Below are positions 21,703 through 32,753 of a stretch of DNA of 64,000 nucleotides, in pieces. Location of the stretch: NCBI GenBank assembly GCA_963932465.1, contig OZ010788.1:200200559-200264558 (forward strand). The letters are read 5' to 3'. The notes under the pieces were generated by a model. It did not search any database. It was not told the origin of the DNA and worked only from the letters and a program-made list of their open reading frames with translations. The position numbers and the translations under genes were made by a program. The DNA is from Maratus speciosus (taxonomy: Eukaryota; Arthropoda; Arachnida; Araneae; Salticidae). How positions within the stretch are numbered: the first letter of the stretch is position 1; every line of letters starts with the position of its first letter.

Positions 21703-22767
21703 CAGTCGTGGAAAAAAACAGTAAACACTCCCTACTAATTCCTCAACAAATTATCGTAGAAGAAAGTTACCGGTACCGAACGATTGGAAATAAAGCCTAC
21801 TTTTAAATGATGCATATAGAATTTGCTTAGGGGGGCATCTACATATTAAAACGAACCATAACTTTGTTTTTTTCAATAGCAGTATACAATTCTGACTGCA
21901 TAAATGAACTCTACACCCTTCAATTAGTCTAAAAAAAAAATTTATGCAATCTATACCATAAGTTTCAAAGAAATTAATTATTTTAAAACGAGTGTGTTTT
22001 AAGGGCTGTATCCAAATTGAAGTTCGGTACTCGATTGTTAACCGAGAGAGCTCCCTTCTTGATCAAGGCACCTCAAGCAGTCAATTAAGCCTGTTAGATT
22101 ACAGGATAGCATAAGAAATTTCAAAATATTTAGTCATTTCTATCATAGACCCTTAACCATCTGCCCCTTAAACCATCATTTTGCCGTTTTTAAAGCATAA
22201 TTTGAAAACTACTTGGAAGAAAAATGTGAAATTTTGGATTTCCATGAAGCAGGACTTAATAAATCTGAATCCATCAAAAAAATTGTAGGTTACAATTCAT
22301 AATTTTTTTTAATATTAATTTCATAATTCATAATTCATATCAGAAAATTGCAAATTCAACGTATTTATGTTTGGGTATATTAGTATTATTGCGACACAAA
22401 AAATTAGAACATTAGGATCATAATTTCAGAAGTTATAAATAAAAACATGAAAATGTAATTTAACATTAGAAGCACTAAATTTTGAATATTTATAATTCAA
22501 AAACTTATCATTCAAATGACTTGAAATTTGGTGTCTAGGCATAGTTTGAACCAAAGATTTGAAATATCTCGTTAAAATTGGGTATTGCCATTGAAAAAAA
22601 TGAAGTTTGGATTCGTTTTAATATGTAGATGGCTCCCTAAGCAAATTTTATATACGTCATTTAAAAGTAGACTTTATTTCCAATCGTCGGTACCAGTAAC
22701 TTTTGTCTACGATAATTTGTTGAGGAGTTAGTAGGGGGTGTTTACTTTTTTTTTTTTCCCACGACTG
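21703..22767. mobile_element. Tc1/mariner-type non-autonomous element, copy 2 (uninterrupted)
   Basis: A 1065-bp element with ends TA-CAGTCGTGG and CCACGACTG-TA, inserted in a TACA-rich stretch. Its interior matches the copy at 12404-13755 on the opposite strand. It retains single TTAA sites at 22168-22171 and 22460-22463 where copy 1 carries MITEs. No transposase ORF. Confidence 0.92.
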
Positions 22768-23384
22768 TACATACATGTGTACATACAGAACCTGCGAGTA
22801 CATTAGCTCTCAGGCTTTGATATCCTGTGAGCTAAAAAGTTGTATCATCTTCTATCACACCGCACCCTACTGATATTATTAATTAAACTATTAATTAGTG
22901 TAACGGATGTGATAACGATGCTGATACTGAATAAGGGCCCTGCTGTGGAGTGCCAGTTGGTGTTAATTTGTCTCACAACCGGAAGTTACTGGTTAAGTTC
23001 TCGTAATGTTTGGAAAAGCACTGTTCATTCAAATGAATACGATATATTATTATTTACTTTCGTATTTTCACTAATTTTGATATTTTTTTCATTGCAAGAA
23101 ATTAAAACATTCGAGAATTTTTTAAGCATTTGATGATTGTTCGTGTTTTTGTAACAGGACAGGGGAACCTTGAATAACAGTAACAAAGATAATCTTTGAA
23201 TCGGATATAATATTTTAATGCGATAAAAAAAGGTAACTAAAATCTGCTGCAAGCGTTATAAATTCAAACTGTGGCTTTTGTAATCTGCATATTAGAATGC
23301 TTTTTTATGTTATTTAAAAATTTTATAAGGTTAAAAAGACTAAAACTAATCCTGCTGATTACGTTTTGGTGTAAATCGCCCAAC
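22768..23384. other. Spacer, no supported gene
   Basis: A 97-codon hydrophobic frame (22840-23133) and an overlapping minus frame are present but show no family motif. Both are typical of AT-rich DNA. Confidence 0.45.
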
Positions 23385-23700
23385 AGGTGGCGCTGCTATG
23401 CTGCATATTTTAGGATTGACACTATTTTAGCGATTGTCATATCTCAATAACTAATGCACGGAATTTCATCAAACTTCATATTCTGTTACACCTTGACATA
23501 AGTTGGTGCTGGGTAGGTTTTCGTGTAAATCATATAACAGGTGGCGCTGCTATGTTGCATTTTTCACGATTTTTGCGATAGGTATATCTCAAAAACTAAT
23601 TCAAGGAATTTAATCAAATTTCATTTTCTATTACATTTTCCCATAAATAGATCCTTGCGAGGCTTATGTGTATACTGCGCGACAGGTGTCGCTTTTAATG
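23385..23700. repeat. ~155-bp tandem repeat (CAGGTGGCGCTGCTATG)
   Basis: CAGGTGGCGCTGCTATG appears at about 23385 and 23540, with a decayed third start ACAGGTGTCGC near 23682. Units share ATATCTCAAAAACTAAT and a C/A-rich join. Two full units and a partial. Confidence 0.85.
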
Positions 23701-24030
23701 CTCTTTGGTTCGGGAAATTTGGTTGCAGACATCTAAGCGGGTGGGTACTGAAATTGAATGATTTGTTTGAATTTGGGAATTTTGGTTAGAGCCATCTAAG
23801 CGGGTGGGTACCGAAATTGAATGATTTGTTTGAATTTGGGAATTTTGGTTGCATTCATCTAAGCGGGTGGGTACCGAAATTGAATGATTTGTTGGAATTT
23901 GGGAATTTTGGTTGCAGACATCTAAGCGGGTGGGTACCGAAATTGAATGATTTGTTTGAAATATGAAGTTTTGCTGGCAGACATCAAAGAGGGTGAGTAC
24001 CGAAATTAACTGATTTGTTTGAAGGATGCG
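23700..24030. repeat. 63-bp minisatellite, about five units
   Basis: The landmark CATCTAAGCGGGTGGGTAC recurs exactly 63 bp apart (unit starts near 23728, 23791, 23854, 23917, 23980). Each unit continues GAAATTGAATGATTTGTTTG. The last unit is diverged. A 63-bp unit keeps reading frame, but stop codons interrupt the repeats. Confidence 0.95.
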
Positions 24031-24194
24031 ATGCTTCTATTTCCTTTTTAAATGCACACAATTCAACGAACCTCATGATGGGCATAGATTGCCATTTGAT
24101 TTTGGTACCAGTGATAGTGAATTTTGAAGTATTAACATGTATGAGATAGGGGAAAGTTTTGGGATTGGTACATCCGACTAGTTAAAGTATCGCT

Positions 24195-24455
24195 AGCAAT
24201 CATAATATCTCTATCTTAAAATATCTGTAACAGTCACAAAATCTCTATCTTAAAATATTTCTATTTTAAATATCTCTAACAGTCATAAAATCTATCTTAA
24301 AATATCTTTAGCAGTCATAAAATCTCTATCTTAAAATAGCTCTAACAGTCATACTGTCTCTATCTTAAAATATCTCTAGCAGTCATAATATCTCAATCTT
24401 AAAATATCTCCAGCAGTTATAAACATCTCTATCTTAAAATATCTCTGACAGTCAT
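24195..24455. repeat. ~34-36-bp minisatellite, seven units
   Basis: Units read roughly TCTATCTTAAAATATCTC followed by TAACAGTCATAAAATC with small length changes. Confidence 0.9.
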
Positions 24456-24949
24456 TTAAATTTGGATATTTTTCACCCAGTTGGAAAAGGTACAACTCAT
24501 ATATAAAGACTAGATTAACAGAAAAACACTTTGGGAATTTCTAAAGGCTGGCTTATGAACATGTGCTTTGAAGTGAACTTTTGAAACAAGTCCGTTTCAA
24601 AGTAAATTTCTATTATTTTTCCTCAAAGCAACCTATTTTATTTTTTTAAATCTATGATAAAATCTTGATTATTTTGGTTTAAAAAATTGGACACGAATAA
24701 GCTATTTAAATGCAAACGATTCTATTTTATGTGGATCAAGCTACAGCACAAAAGTATGCTGTCGCTCACCAACGCTGCGATGTTGCTTGCAGATAGACAG
24801 AAAATTAAACTTGTGGCGAAATAATTCGAGAATTTGCTCATTTTCGTTTTCAAAGCATAACTGAAAACTTTACTTTAAAGCAAGTTTTAAAATCAACAGG
24901 TGTTGTTTTATGACGGCCAATTATCAATACTTGGGATATATGGGCCAGA

Positions 24950-25142
24950 AGGGGAAGGGTGTGCCCTCCGTGGGGTCTTTCTAAGGGAACCTAACTCATA
25001 TTTACGTAAGGAAGTCGAAGTTTCGAAGGAAACCACGGAAAACTCCGAATGATTAGGTCGACGGGCGCGATTGGGTTCGAGCCCAGCACCTCCCGTCTAC
25101 CAGCTTCGAGAGCAGAACCTCTCGGCCGCTGGTGGGGCTTAA
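24950..25142 (-). mobile_element. tRNA-like SINE
   Basis: On the minus strand the sequence opens with GGCCGAGAGGTT (plus 25125-25136), close to a Pol III A box as found in Ser/Leu-type tRNAs. About 40 bp later comes GGGCTCGAACCC (plus 25073-25084), close to a B box. GC content is far above the surroundings. The body continues through TTTCCGTGGTTTCCTTCGAA to about 24950. The arms do not form a full cloverleaf, so this is a tRNA-derived SINE, not a tRNA gene. Only one copy is in the window. Confidence 0.65.
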
Positions 25143-25309
25143 AATCAACAGGCCCTATGAGATTAGCTAAGTTTCATTTTTCTTTTTAAATGCTTTTATG
25201 ATCTTCACACGGTATTCATAACAATTTTATGAAATTAAAGTAATGTGGACAGACTATTAACCAAAAGGTGTAAATACTCCCCAAATGATGTACCGAAATT
25301 TCAGTGAGT

Positions 25310-26082
25310 TTAAGGGGTCAGGTACCCTTTGAACTAACACAATACATGAAAAAGTGACCTCTGTAAGAACTGCAGCCACTCTATAACTAACTGGCATTTA
25401 ATTATAAAATTTAAAACACATATTAAGAAAGATTTATTTTATCAATTAAAGTTCTCAAAGAAGTATACACATACATCAAGTTTTAATTTATTTTTATAGA
25501 TAATACAATTTTTACGAAAGATTTATTCTTGTATACATTGCGCGCATGATTTTTCACATTTTAATGCATAAAACAAACCAAGATTTTGTTAATGAGTGCA
25601 GATATAGCGTGTTTTCAAAATGACCTAGAATGAAAAAAATAAAACTTGTAGATCACGAGAATATTTTTATTTTATTTTATTTTATTTTTTTTTAAGAAAC
25701 TCGAAATATCGAGTTTTTTTTTTTTTCCTGCAAATGTAGTCATGAATTCTAAACTTCTTAGTTGAGAAACATAATATTAGGTCATTTTGCGCCTCTATAC
25801 GTTTAATACACTCGTTGAAAATTTTGTAAAATTCTAAGCAACCATTTTTCAGAAATTGTGTGCGCAATTATCAAAATGGCCGTTTTGAGAAATTTGACTT
25901 TAAAGATTAAATCACCCCTTGATCCTATAGAAAAAGCTCAAAGTGTTTCAAACATAACATCTCTTCTAATGCGAATTTTTGAATTGGGTTTGTTTTTAAA
26001 TGTTCCTAAAGAATCATAATTAATTATAAGCTATTTTAAAAAATCGATTTTGGAACATTTTAAAGGGTACCTGACCCTTTAA
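25310..26082. mobile_element. 773-bp TTAA-bordered element, GGGGTCAGGTACC ends
   Basis: The left end TTAAGGGGTCAGGTACCCTT and the inverted right end TTAAAGGGTCAGGTACCCTT agree at nearly every position. The interior is AT-rich with poly-T and AAGAAACTCGAAATATCG near 25694. No transposase frame. It is similar in layout and length to 34208-34964. Confidence 0.82.
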
Positions 26083-27106
26083 GAATCTATAATGTCTCTC
26101 TAGCAGATGTGAAACAGAAATATCCCCAAGCCGTTAGTGTAACCAAACTTTTATATGATGGCTTTGTAAGTGCAAATGTTAATTTGTCAATTTTCGAAGG
26201 AAACATATTCTGCATGTTAACCTTATTTGTCTTTTGTTGCGACACGAATAATTTTATATACGAATAAATGTCCAGACAGTCATTTATGTAGACAAAAAGA
26301 AGCCACAAAACCGACCTTTGAAATTTGCTGGAAAGCTTAAAAATATTATTTAATACATATGTTTGAAACGTAATCATGTTTCAATTCAATTCCAAATGAA
26401 GGGAAAGAAAATAACGTCAATTATAAGAATATTATTTAATTGGCCAGAGAATGCAAGTATTAAAAAGAGTATACTGTATTAATGATGATGTTGTTTCTTG
26501 TATCTGGGTGGCCAACAATTGGATAATCACAATTAAATTTTACCACTGCAAAACAATCGCGCAAAGAATCACAATTAGTGAAAAGTGCGATTCAAATACT
26601 TTTGCTCTTGGCCATTATTAAATGCTTCGTGTCTGATCGCAGCCAGACTAATTGCAGAAGATCCAACCTGCTTATTTTGCTCTACGTTGGCGTAGCTGCA
26701 TTGATTTTCTTCCGATAACGACCTCACCTGATAAACTTATTTGTTATACCTCTTCAGAGCGATGAGAGCGGGCTTGCTCTTTAAACAATCCTAGGTGTAA
26801 TACACTTTTTTAGGGCTATACAATATTTTCAATGGTATAAAATGTCTTTAAACTACTTTGGAGACCCTCTCTAAGCACGGGGGCTAATTCAGGTCCAGTT
26901 AGAAATATTATGAAATCCTACATTTTTAAAGCAAAGAAAACCCTTTTTGTTTCAACGTGTGCCTTTATGATCGTGCATCCCGTCAAATTGCACTCGCCGC
27001 ACTATCTCTTTCTCTACCGTCGGTCTTAAGCAAAATAACAAATTAATGAGGAGTGTTAAAGTTTTTTTTTTATTATTATTATGCCATGCTTCTAAGCCCC
27101 TTATGC
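26083..27106. other. Spacer, slightly richer in GC after 26.5 kb
   Basis: No gene recognised. 26480-26810 is more mixed in composition and unrepeated in this window, so it might be single-copy DNA. I see no exon signature in it. Confidence 0.4.
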
Positions 27107-27108
27107 TA

Positions 27109-27337
27109 CATTGAAAAAAAAATGATTTTACAATATGATACTGGCAGCTGGGATGCCAGTTTAATACTGTAAAATAAGCAGTAATATACCGTCGTTTAAA
27201 TGAATTAAACCGTTATTACTACTTACTGAACATTACTTGCTAATTTTACAGTTTATTATTGTTAATCTTACAGTTATAAACTGGCACCCCAGCTGCCAGT
27301 ATTATACTGTAAAATCAAAAATTTTTTTTTTGCAGTG
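27109..27337. mobile_element. TA-bordered foldback MITE (229 bp)
   Basis: CATTGAAAAAAAAA at the left and its inverse ending CAGTG at the right are both bordered by TA. The inverted arms are about 73 bp and include GATACTGGCAGCTGGGATGC. The end sequence resembles that of the 10226-10567 MITE, so both may use one transposase. Confidence 0.88.
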
Positions 27338-27354
27338 TATCTTCAATGGATCGA

Positions 27355-27567
27355 CTAAACCCTTTGAGGGGCAAGTAATTGTGTTTCTGTAATGTCGAAT
27401 TCACACCGGAATCTGCAAAAAGATTTATTGCAAAATAAGTAAAAGCAATTTTACGAGTTTTTTTCCACCAAAGTTAAAAAAGTAAAATTTAATAAAATTT
27501 TTCTGGTGCAAATCTTCATTAATCGTAGGTGGGATAAAATATATCCCACCGACCCTCAAGGGGTTAA
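27355..27567. mobile_element. TTAA MITE with GGTGGGATA palindrome
   Basis: The right end, inverted, reads TTAACCCCTTGAGGG. The left end reads TAAACCCTTTGAGGGG, the TTAA there changed by one base. A palindrome GGTGGGATA-AAATA-TATCCCACC occupies 27528-27550, 13 bp from the right TTAA. It is absent from the left side. Confidence 0.82.
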
Positions 27568-28208
27568 AAACTGTATTATTAAAATTTAATTACGACACTG
27601 TGATATAGTAATCAGTAAAAACTGTGAAAACGAAACTTTTATCTTCCGGAACTTTGTCTTTAGTGGGAAATAGTAATAACCTTGGTGAAAAGAATATAAT
27701 AAAATTACAATAGGCGTGTATCTGCTAAGACATAAATCTGTCTTTTATAACAGGTTTTGTCTTAGCAGATTTTATTGAACTTAATATACATGATATCATC
27801 ATACGTAGTACAAAAATTATTATAATGTATTTTAATGTCGTTCAGTACATGTATACTTATCTCATACAGGATCCAATGAGACTAAAAAATTTTCTTTTAA
27901 TAAAATAGACTTTTAGGAGAAAGCATTTTCTTTTATCAAAATTTTTGAAACTAGTCCTTTCTTAACCTTCATGTTTACAGCAGGTTGCAAATTAAATTTA
28001 TTTTTTTCGCGAGCGCCGTCCTTAAAAACGGATACCTAATTTTTATTTTACTGGCATCAAGCATATTTAATTAACATTTTTATTTTGTAACGTACTTAAA
28101 AATAGGCAAGTTTGTATTTTCTAATAAATTCGTTTATAAATTCTGGTGTCGGTCCATCATTTCATCAGTTTATAAACAGAATTACTCCATGCTGGAAACA
28201 GTTAAACC
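27568..28208. other. Spacer with one hairpin
   Basis: The only structure is an inverted repeat TCTGCTAAGACA (27721-27732) / TGTCTTAGCAGA (27758-27769) with a 25-bp loop. No gene. Confidence 0.6.
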
Positions 28209-28416
28209 TTAACCCTAGAACTACCGGAAATTTTACTCAAGTTTTATAAAAACATTCTACACCAGAATTTTTACTTAAAACTATTTAATTTGTTTATTTA
28301 ACTTATTATTGTCTGATTTATACATTTAGTTTGTTTTGAAGAAATTTCTGGTTTGAATAGATATTTTGAATATACATGCCGGGTCCATTGGACCCTTCTG
28401 GTAGACAGAGGGTTAA
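28209..28416. mobile_element. TTAA MITE with GGGTCCA palindrome
   Basis: 208 bp. The left end TTAACCCTAGAACTACCGGAA and right end inverted TTAACCCTCTGTCTACC form an imperfect terminal repeat. Palindrome GGGTCCA-T-TGGACCC at 28381-28395 is perfect and lies about 17 bp inside the right TTAA. The interior is related to the 13078 family in reverse. The nearby 81-codon frame at 28353 is fortuitous. Confidence 0.87.
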
Positions 28417-28796
28417 CGGACCAATGCCGCCATATAAACAGCACTGGCAACCTTAATCAAACTTATTCGCTTGACGCCATTTCTTTTTTTTTTTTTTTTA
28501 AGAAACACTTTTACTTATATTTTGAGAACATGTGCAAGAGAAATTTACTAAAATATTTACTTTTCAAATGTAGTGGTGCGAAGAGAATATTAAAATAAAA
28601 TCATGTATTTAAAGCTACGGTCCGATAAGGGTTAAAATCCATTGAAAAAAAGATGAAAAGCCATGAAAAAGTTTCTCGTGCGCGGCCTTGTTTAAAGAGA
28701 ATTTCCCTTCATATGATACCACAGAGGTCTAACAAATAAGTTTCACAGGTTGGTCGTTATCTGAAGAAAATCAACTAAGAAACTTTTCGATGCAAT

Positions 28797-29294
28797 TTAA
28801 CTCTTTATCTACTGACGATACTTATAAGTACCATTAAAATAAGTTGTTATAAAATTTGTTTAATACATCGATTAGTAGTAATACAGTTTAGAATGAGTTA
28901 CAGATGCATTACTTTATCTCGTTCCAAAAGCATTATTGGTTACCCAGAACAAAAATATTTTCAAAAGGATGATTTCTTTTGCCTTTGTATCTTTTCAGCT
29001 TTTTTGGTGTTCGGGGGGGGGGGGGGGGGATTGTTCAATTGGTTGTAAGAACCTTATATTTGTACATTTCCTAATTCTATAAAATACTAAGTAAAATATT
29101 TAAAATAAAAGGGTTATAAATATTGCACAAAATCCCTATAAATTCAAATTTAATTAATACTTCTAAATCCTTCAATCCTTCTAAAATTTACTAAATGATT
29201 ATGTAAATCTTCTAATGCAGTTTCAAAAATTCACGAAAACTGATTTAGAAGAAAAAATTTTCATGAATCCATAATTCAGTACATAAAGGGTTAA
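28797..29294. mobile_element. 498-bp TTAA MITE with TACTTATAAGTA palindrome
   Basis: Ends TTAACTCTTTATCTACTGA and, inverted, TTAACCCTTTATGTACTGA agree at 17 of 19 positions. A perfect 12-bp palindrome TACTTATAAGTA at 28819-28830 lies 18 bp inside the left TTAA. A G-tract at about 29016-29029 lies within. No ORF. Confidence 0.85.
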
Positions 29295-29858
29295 ATGAAT
29301 TCAAAGTACAAAAATTGTAGTGATCTTCTATGTAATTTAATATGAATCGATCTTTCACAGAGACATATTCCTATATCATTATCACGGGACGTTTCTCTGC
29401 AGGCTAAAAAGTATAATAATTTTAAAATTTTATGAAAAGCCTCAGATGTAATAAAAATGAGAATGAAATTTCACATTCAAGAAGAATTTTCGGACTATGT
29501 TTTTCTAACAACAGAATGAAGAATCTATAAATGTCATAAGTGAAATATTTTATTATTAAAACGCACTTTAATATATTGGGATCTAAACCAGGCTTGCCAC
29601 TTTAGCATCCTTTTATATTCAGAAATTCGGAACAGTAAATTTTCTTTTATTTAATGACAGATATTACGTGATTACATAATGTAAAAAAATCCCCTTTCTT
29701 AATTTCTGGCTTGAACTCGAGATATGGATAAGGTTAAATTCGCAACTCTGTTTCTAAACTGAGAAATATACGAACGAAATAAATAAATAAATAAATGCTT
29801 AACAAATGACATTTTTCTCACTTAGCCATTCTGCAATTATAGTCCAGGTAATAAAGAC
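29295..29858. other. AT-rich spacer, nothing recognised
   Basis: No gene or bounded repeat. Confidence 0.45.
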
Positions 29859-31140
29859 CGTATAGGGGCTCTACCTAGCAAAATTCATGGTAGTTCTGGA
29901 AAAAGGCTTACTATGTGTTTTTTGGGTCGCTGAATCCGAATTTTTAACTTCCCACCAAAACTTCCCCCGGCAACCCCCCTCCCCCCCCCCCAAATTTTGG
30001 TCAAATGCCCCCCAAAAAAGGTTTTTATTAAAAATATCAATTTTTTTATTGTTTTAAGGAAAAAGTATCTAGAAATTCAGAAAGTAAGACAAAATTTGCA
30101 AGAAATAAGATATATGACATTATGACTTAGGATGAAGGGGGGGGGGGGGGTCTGCCTCGGAACATGCGCGCGGTGCTGTGTGAATTAAGTTGCGCTATTC
30201 CACTTAACCTCTCACACGTTTACCCATCTCCCCTCCGAACTTTCTCTATAAGGTTTACTTTAAGTTTTTTTGGGTCGCTGAATCCGAATTTTTAACTTCC
30301 CCCCAAAATCCCCCCACGAACCCCCCCCCCCCCGCCCAAATAGTTGTTTTTAACTTAAATTTCTTATTGCTTTAGGGGAAAAGCATTACGAAATTCAGAA
30401 ACTAGACAAAATTTGCAACAAATAGGATATATGACATTATGACGTAGGATGAACGGGGAGGAGGAGGGCTGCCTCTGAACATGCACTGCGGCGCTACGTG
30501 CGCTAAGTTATGAAGTCCAGGCAATAGGGGATTCAACCTGACAAAATTAATACTAGTTCTGAATTTCGACTCATTTTATGTTTTTTGGGTCGCTGAATCC
30601 GAATTTGTGACTTCCAATCAAAATTTCACCCGGCAACCCCCCAAAAAATTGATTTTTTGAAAAAATTTGTTTTTTGAGAAAAGCGCGCGGGGAATGTTCC
30701 GAGGCAGTCCCCTCTCTCCCCGTTTATCCTACGTCATAATCTTATATATTATTTTTGTTGCAAATTTTGTCTAGTTTTTTAATTTCGTAATGCTTTTTCT
30801 CCTAAAACAATAAGAAATTTAAGTTAATGACAACTATTTTGGAGGGGTTTCGGAGGGGAAAGTTTTTGGGGTAAGTTAAAAACTCGGATTCAGCGACCCA
30901 AAAACCTTAAAGTAAACCTTATAAGGAAAGTTTGGAGGGGAGATGGGAGGGCGAATGTAAACGTGTGAGTGGTTAAGTGGAATTGCAGAACTTAGTCCAC
31001 GCAGCACCGAGGCAGATCCCCCCTTCTCCTTCATCCTAAGTTATATTGTCTAATTTGTTGCAAATTTTGTCTACTTTCTGAATTTCTAGATACTTTTCTC
31101 CTAAAACAATAAAAAAATTGAATTTTTCAATAAAACCTCA
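29859..31140. repeat. Inverted array of 315-350-bp units
   Basis: GGGTCGCTGAATCCGAATTT occurs in direct orientation at about 29924, 30271 and 30586, and inverted (AATCCGAGT-type variant) at about 30880-30900. The axis is near 30670. Units carry long C or G tracts, CAAAATTTGCAA and TATGACATTATGAC. The left half has three units and the right half about two. The array ends just where the Penelope remnant begins. Confidence 0.88.
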
Positions 31141-31148
31141 TTATACAG

Positions 31149-31868
31149 AGCAACATATTTGTCTTCAATAATGAATTTTATAGGCAATCTAAAGGGGCTC
31201 CGATGGGTTCTCCAGTTTCTGGTTTGTTTGCAGAATTTAAATTGAGACCTTTGGAAAAATTTATATTTGATACTTTTGACAAAAAACCAGCATTTTGGGT
31301 ACGCTACGTGGATGACATTTTGATCTTATGAAACCATAGTCGCCTGGATCTTGAAAACTTTCTCAGTAATGTTAATAGTCTGGATCACAACATAAAATTC
31401 ACCTTAGAAATCGAGGAAAATTCTTCTTTGCCATTCCTGAACGTACATTTACAGCACAATGGAAAGTTGTTGAATTATGCAGTTTATCGAAAACCTATGA
31501 AAGAAAATACTGTTATCCCTTTCAATGCTAATTTACCCTTCAATTATCGTATTGCAGCATTTAAATCATTTATACAAAGGGCCTTTTTAATATGTTCTGG
31601 CAAGAAATTAAAGCAGGAGCTTAATTTTATTAAGCAAATTGCCATAGATCATGGTTTTCCCATTAAATACATTTATAATAGTATTCACAAGCAACATTGT
31701 CTCCCCCCTCACAGCTTACCTAATAACCAGCAGAAACTTTCTTATTGTCGATTCAGGTATGTGCCAGTCATTTTTGAAAAGTTAAGGAAAATGGTTCGTG
31801 GATTTAACGTTCAACTTGTTGCTATTCCCCCTCCTTACCTTACTAATTTATTAAATTGCGCAATTTAG
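31149..31868 (+). pseudogene. Penelope-like element reverse transcriptase (3' half, broken)
   Basis: The frame through 31149-31328 reads YRQSKGAPMGSPVSGLFAEF and then FWVRYVDDIL. These are reverse transcriptase motifs with a YVDD catalytic centre, in the arrangement typical of Penelope-like elements. A TGA stop at 31329-31331 interrupts directly after DDILIL. The same frame then continues as a 146-codon open stretch (31428-31868) containing SSLPFLNVHL and YRKPMKENTV, which fit the RT thumb region. The N-terminal half of RT is missing, so the copy is 5'-truncated next to an inverted repeat array. A frame change is needed to pass into the endonuclease piece that overlaps at 31856. It is a dead copy of a self-copying retroelement, not a host gene. 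Confidence 0.9.
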
Positions 31869-32218
31869 ATCCTACACCTGGCCATGAGCGTGCTGGTGTT
31901 TATGAAATTCCTATCATTTTGGATAGCGGTGCTAAAAAATTTTACATTGGTACTACGAAAAGAAAATTTCTGGAGAGGTTGAAAGAACATAAAAGAGACA
32001 TTTTACAATATCGTCAGACCACAGCACTGGCTAAATTTTATTTTAACAACCCCCATAGTTATATAGATTTTGATAATGCTAAAATTATAATTCCATATAA
32101 TACTGCAATAGATGGCCTTCAAAAAGAATCAATAGAAATTATGTTTAGAAATGAAGAAGTTTGTAATGATAACATATCAGTTAATATCCCTAAACTTTGG
32201 TTGCACATATTGAAATAA
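31856..32218 (+). pseudogene. Penelope-like element GIY-YIG endonuclease domain
   Basis: This 120-codon frame is the C-terminal endonuclease of the Penelope-like polyprotein. In Penelope elements the GIY-YIG nuclease nicks target DNA to start reverse transcription. Visible motifs are GVYEI (residues 14-18), FYIGTTKR (29-36), the Arg and His of LERLKEHK (about 39-46), and an acidic site in ESIEIM (about 91-96), matching the order of the GIY-YIG active site. The stop at 32216-32218 looks like the native terminus. The Met at 31856 is incidental. The domain was once fused in frame to the RT upstream and is now shifted to another frame, so the protein can no longer be made whole. The domain itself appears intact. 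Confidence 0.9.
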
Positions 32219-32576
32219 TTTTTTGAAATTTAATCTATTCGTCTTACCTTTCCCAAAGTCAAGTATGCACTTCTATTTTTGATTTTAAGAAAGTTTGCCT
32301 CTTGCATTTTAAGTTCTACATGTATTTACATTGCCTTACAGTAGATGGGCCCACTGCAGGCCAAAATTGTTCATTTGATAGTCTTTTATTCCTTTTTCAC
32401 CTCATAGACGGCGCCATATTAAAAATCATTCGAAATTGTAGTCTACTTTTTGTCTAATAGATGGTGCCATTGCATGCTTTCTGGATTGTAATTGGATAAA
32501 TTGACTTTTGACTGAATATATAACGAACATTTTGAACTCAAGACGGTTTTGCTCTAATTTTAGAAGATATACGACA
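32219..32576 (+). other. Probable 3' untranslated part of the Penelope remnant
   Basis: It follows the endonuclease stop without an obvious junction and leads into the hammerhead-like motif. It contains two loosely repeated stretches (TAGATGGGCCCACTGCA near 32343 and TAGATGGTGCCATTGCA near 32459). No gene. Confidence 0.5.
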
Positions 32577-32616
32577 ACGTTCCTGAGGAAGGTCATAGAA
32601 GGATGACCGAAACGTA
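32577..32616 (+). ncRNA. Hammerhead-ribozyme-like motif
   Basis: CTGAGGA at 32583-32589, then GGTCAT (32591-32596) able to pair with ATGACC (32603-32608), then GAAA at 32609-32612. This is the hammerhead core order CUGANGA, stem II, GAAA. The flanks ACGTT and AACGT can pair as a further stem. Hammerhead motifs are reported for Penelope-like elements, and this lies about 365 bp after the endonuclease stop. The remaining stem and the cleavage triplet are not clear, so catalytic activity is not claimed. Confidence 0.5.
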
Positions 32617-32753
32617 GATATTTTAACTTTATTTTAATGTTTGTATAAGTTTATTTGACTTTACAACAGTTTTGTACACCGTGTAGTAAACTAATGATAT
32701 TTTATCAAGTGTATATATAACTTTTTACGGTGTAATTGTCCAGTTCTTTTATT

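Noticed and set aside
22840..23133. 97-codon hydrophobic frame resembling a membrane protein
   Set aside because: Hydrophobic residues follow from T-rich sequence; there is no motif and no splice or promoter context.
25073..25136. A functional tRNA gene
   Set aside because: A- and B-box-like words are present, but acceptor and anticodon arms do not fold properly. Called a SINE instead.
28413..28635. A further TTAA MITE sharing the 28413 TTAA
   Set aside because: Left TTAACGGACC and right inverse TTAACCCTTATCGGACC can be aligned only with a gap; the evidence is too weak.
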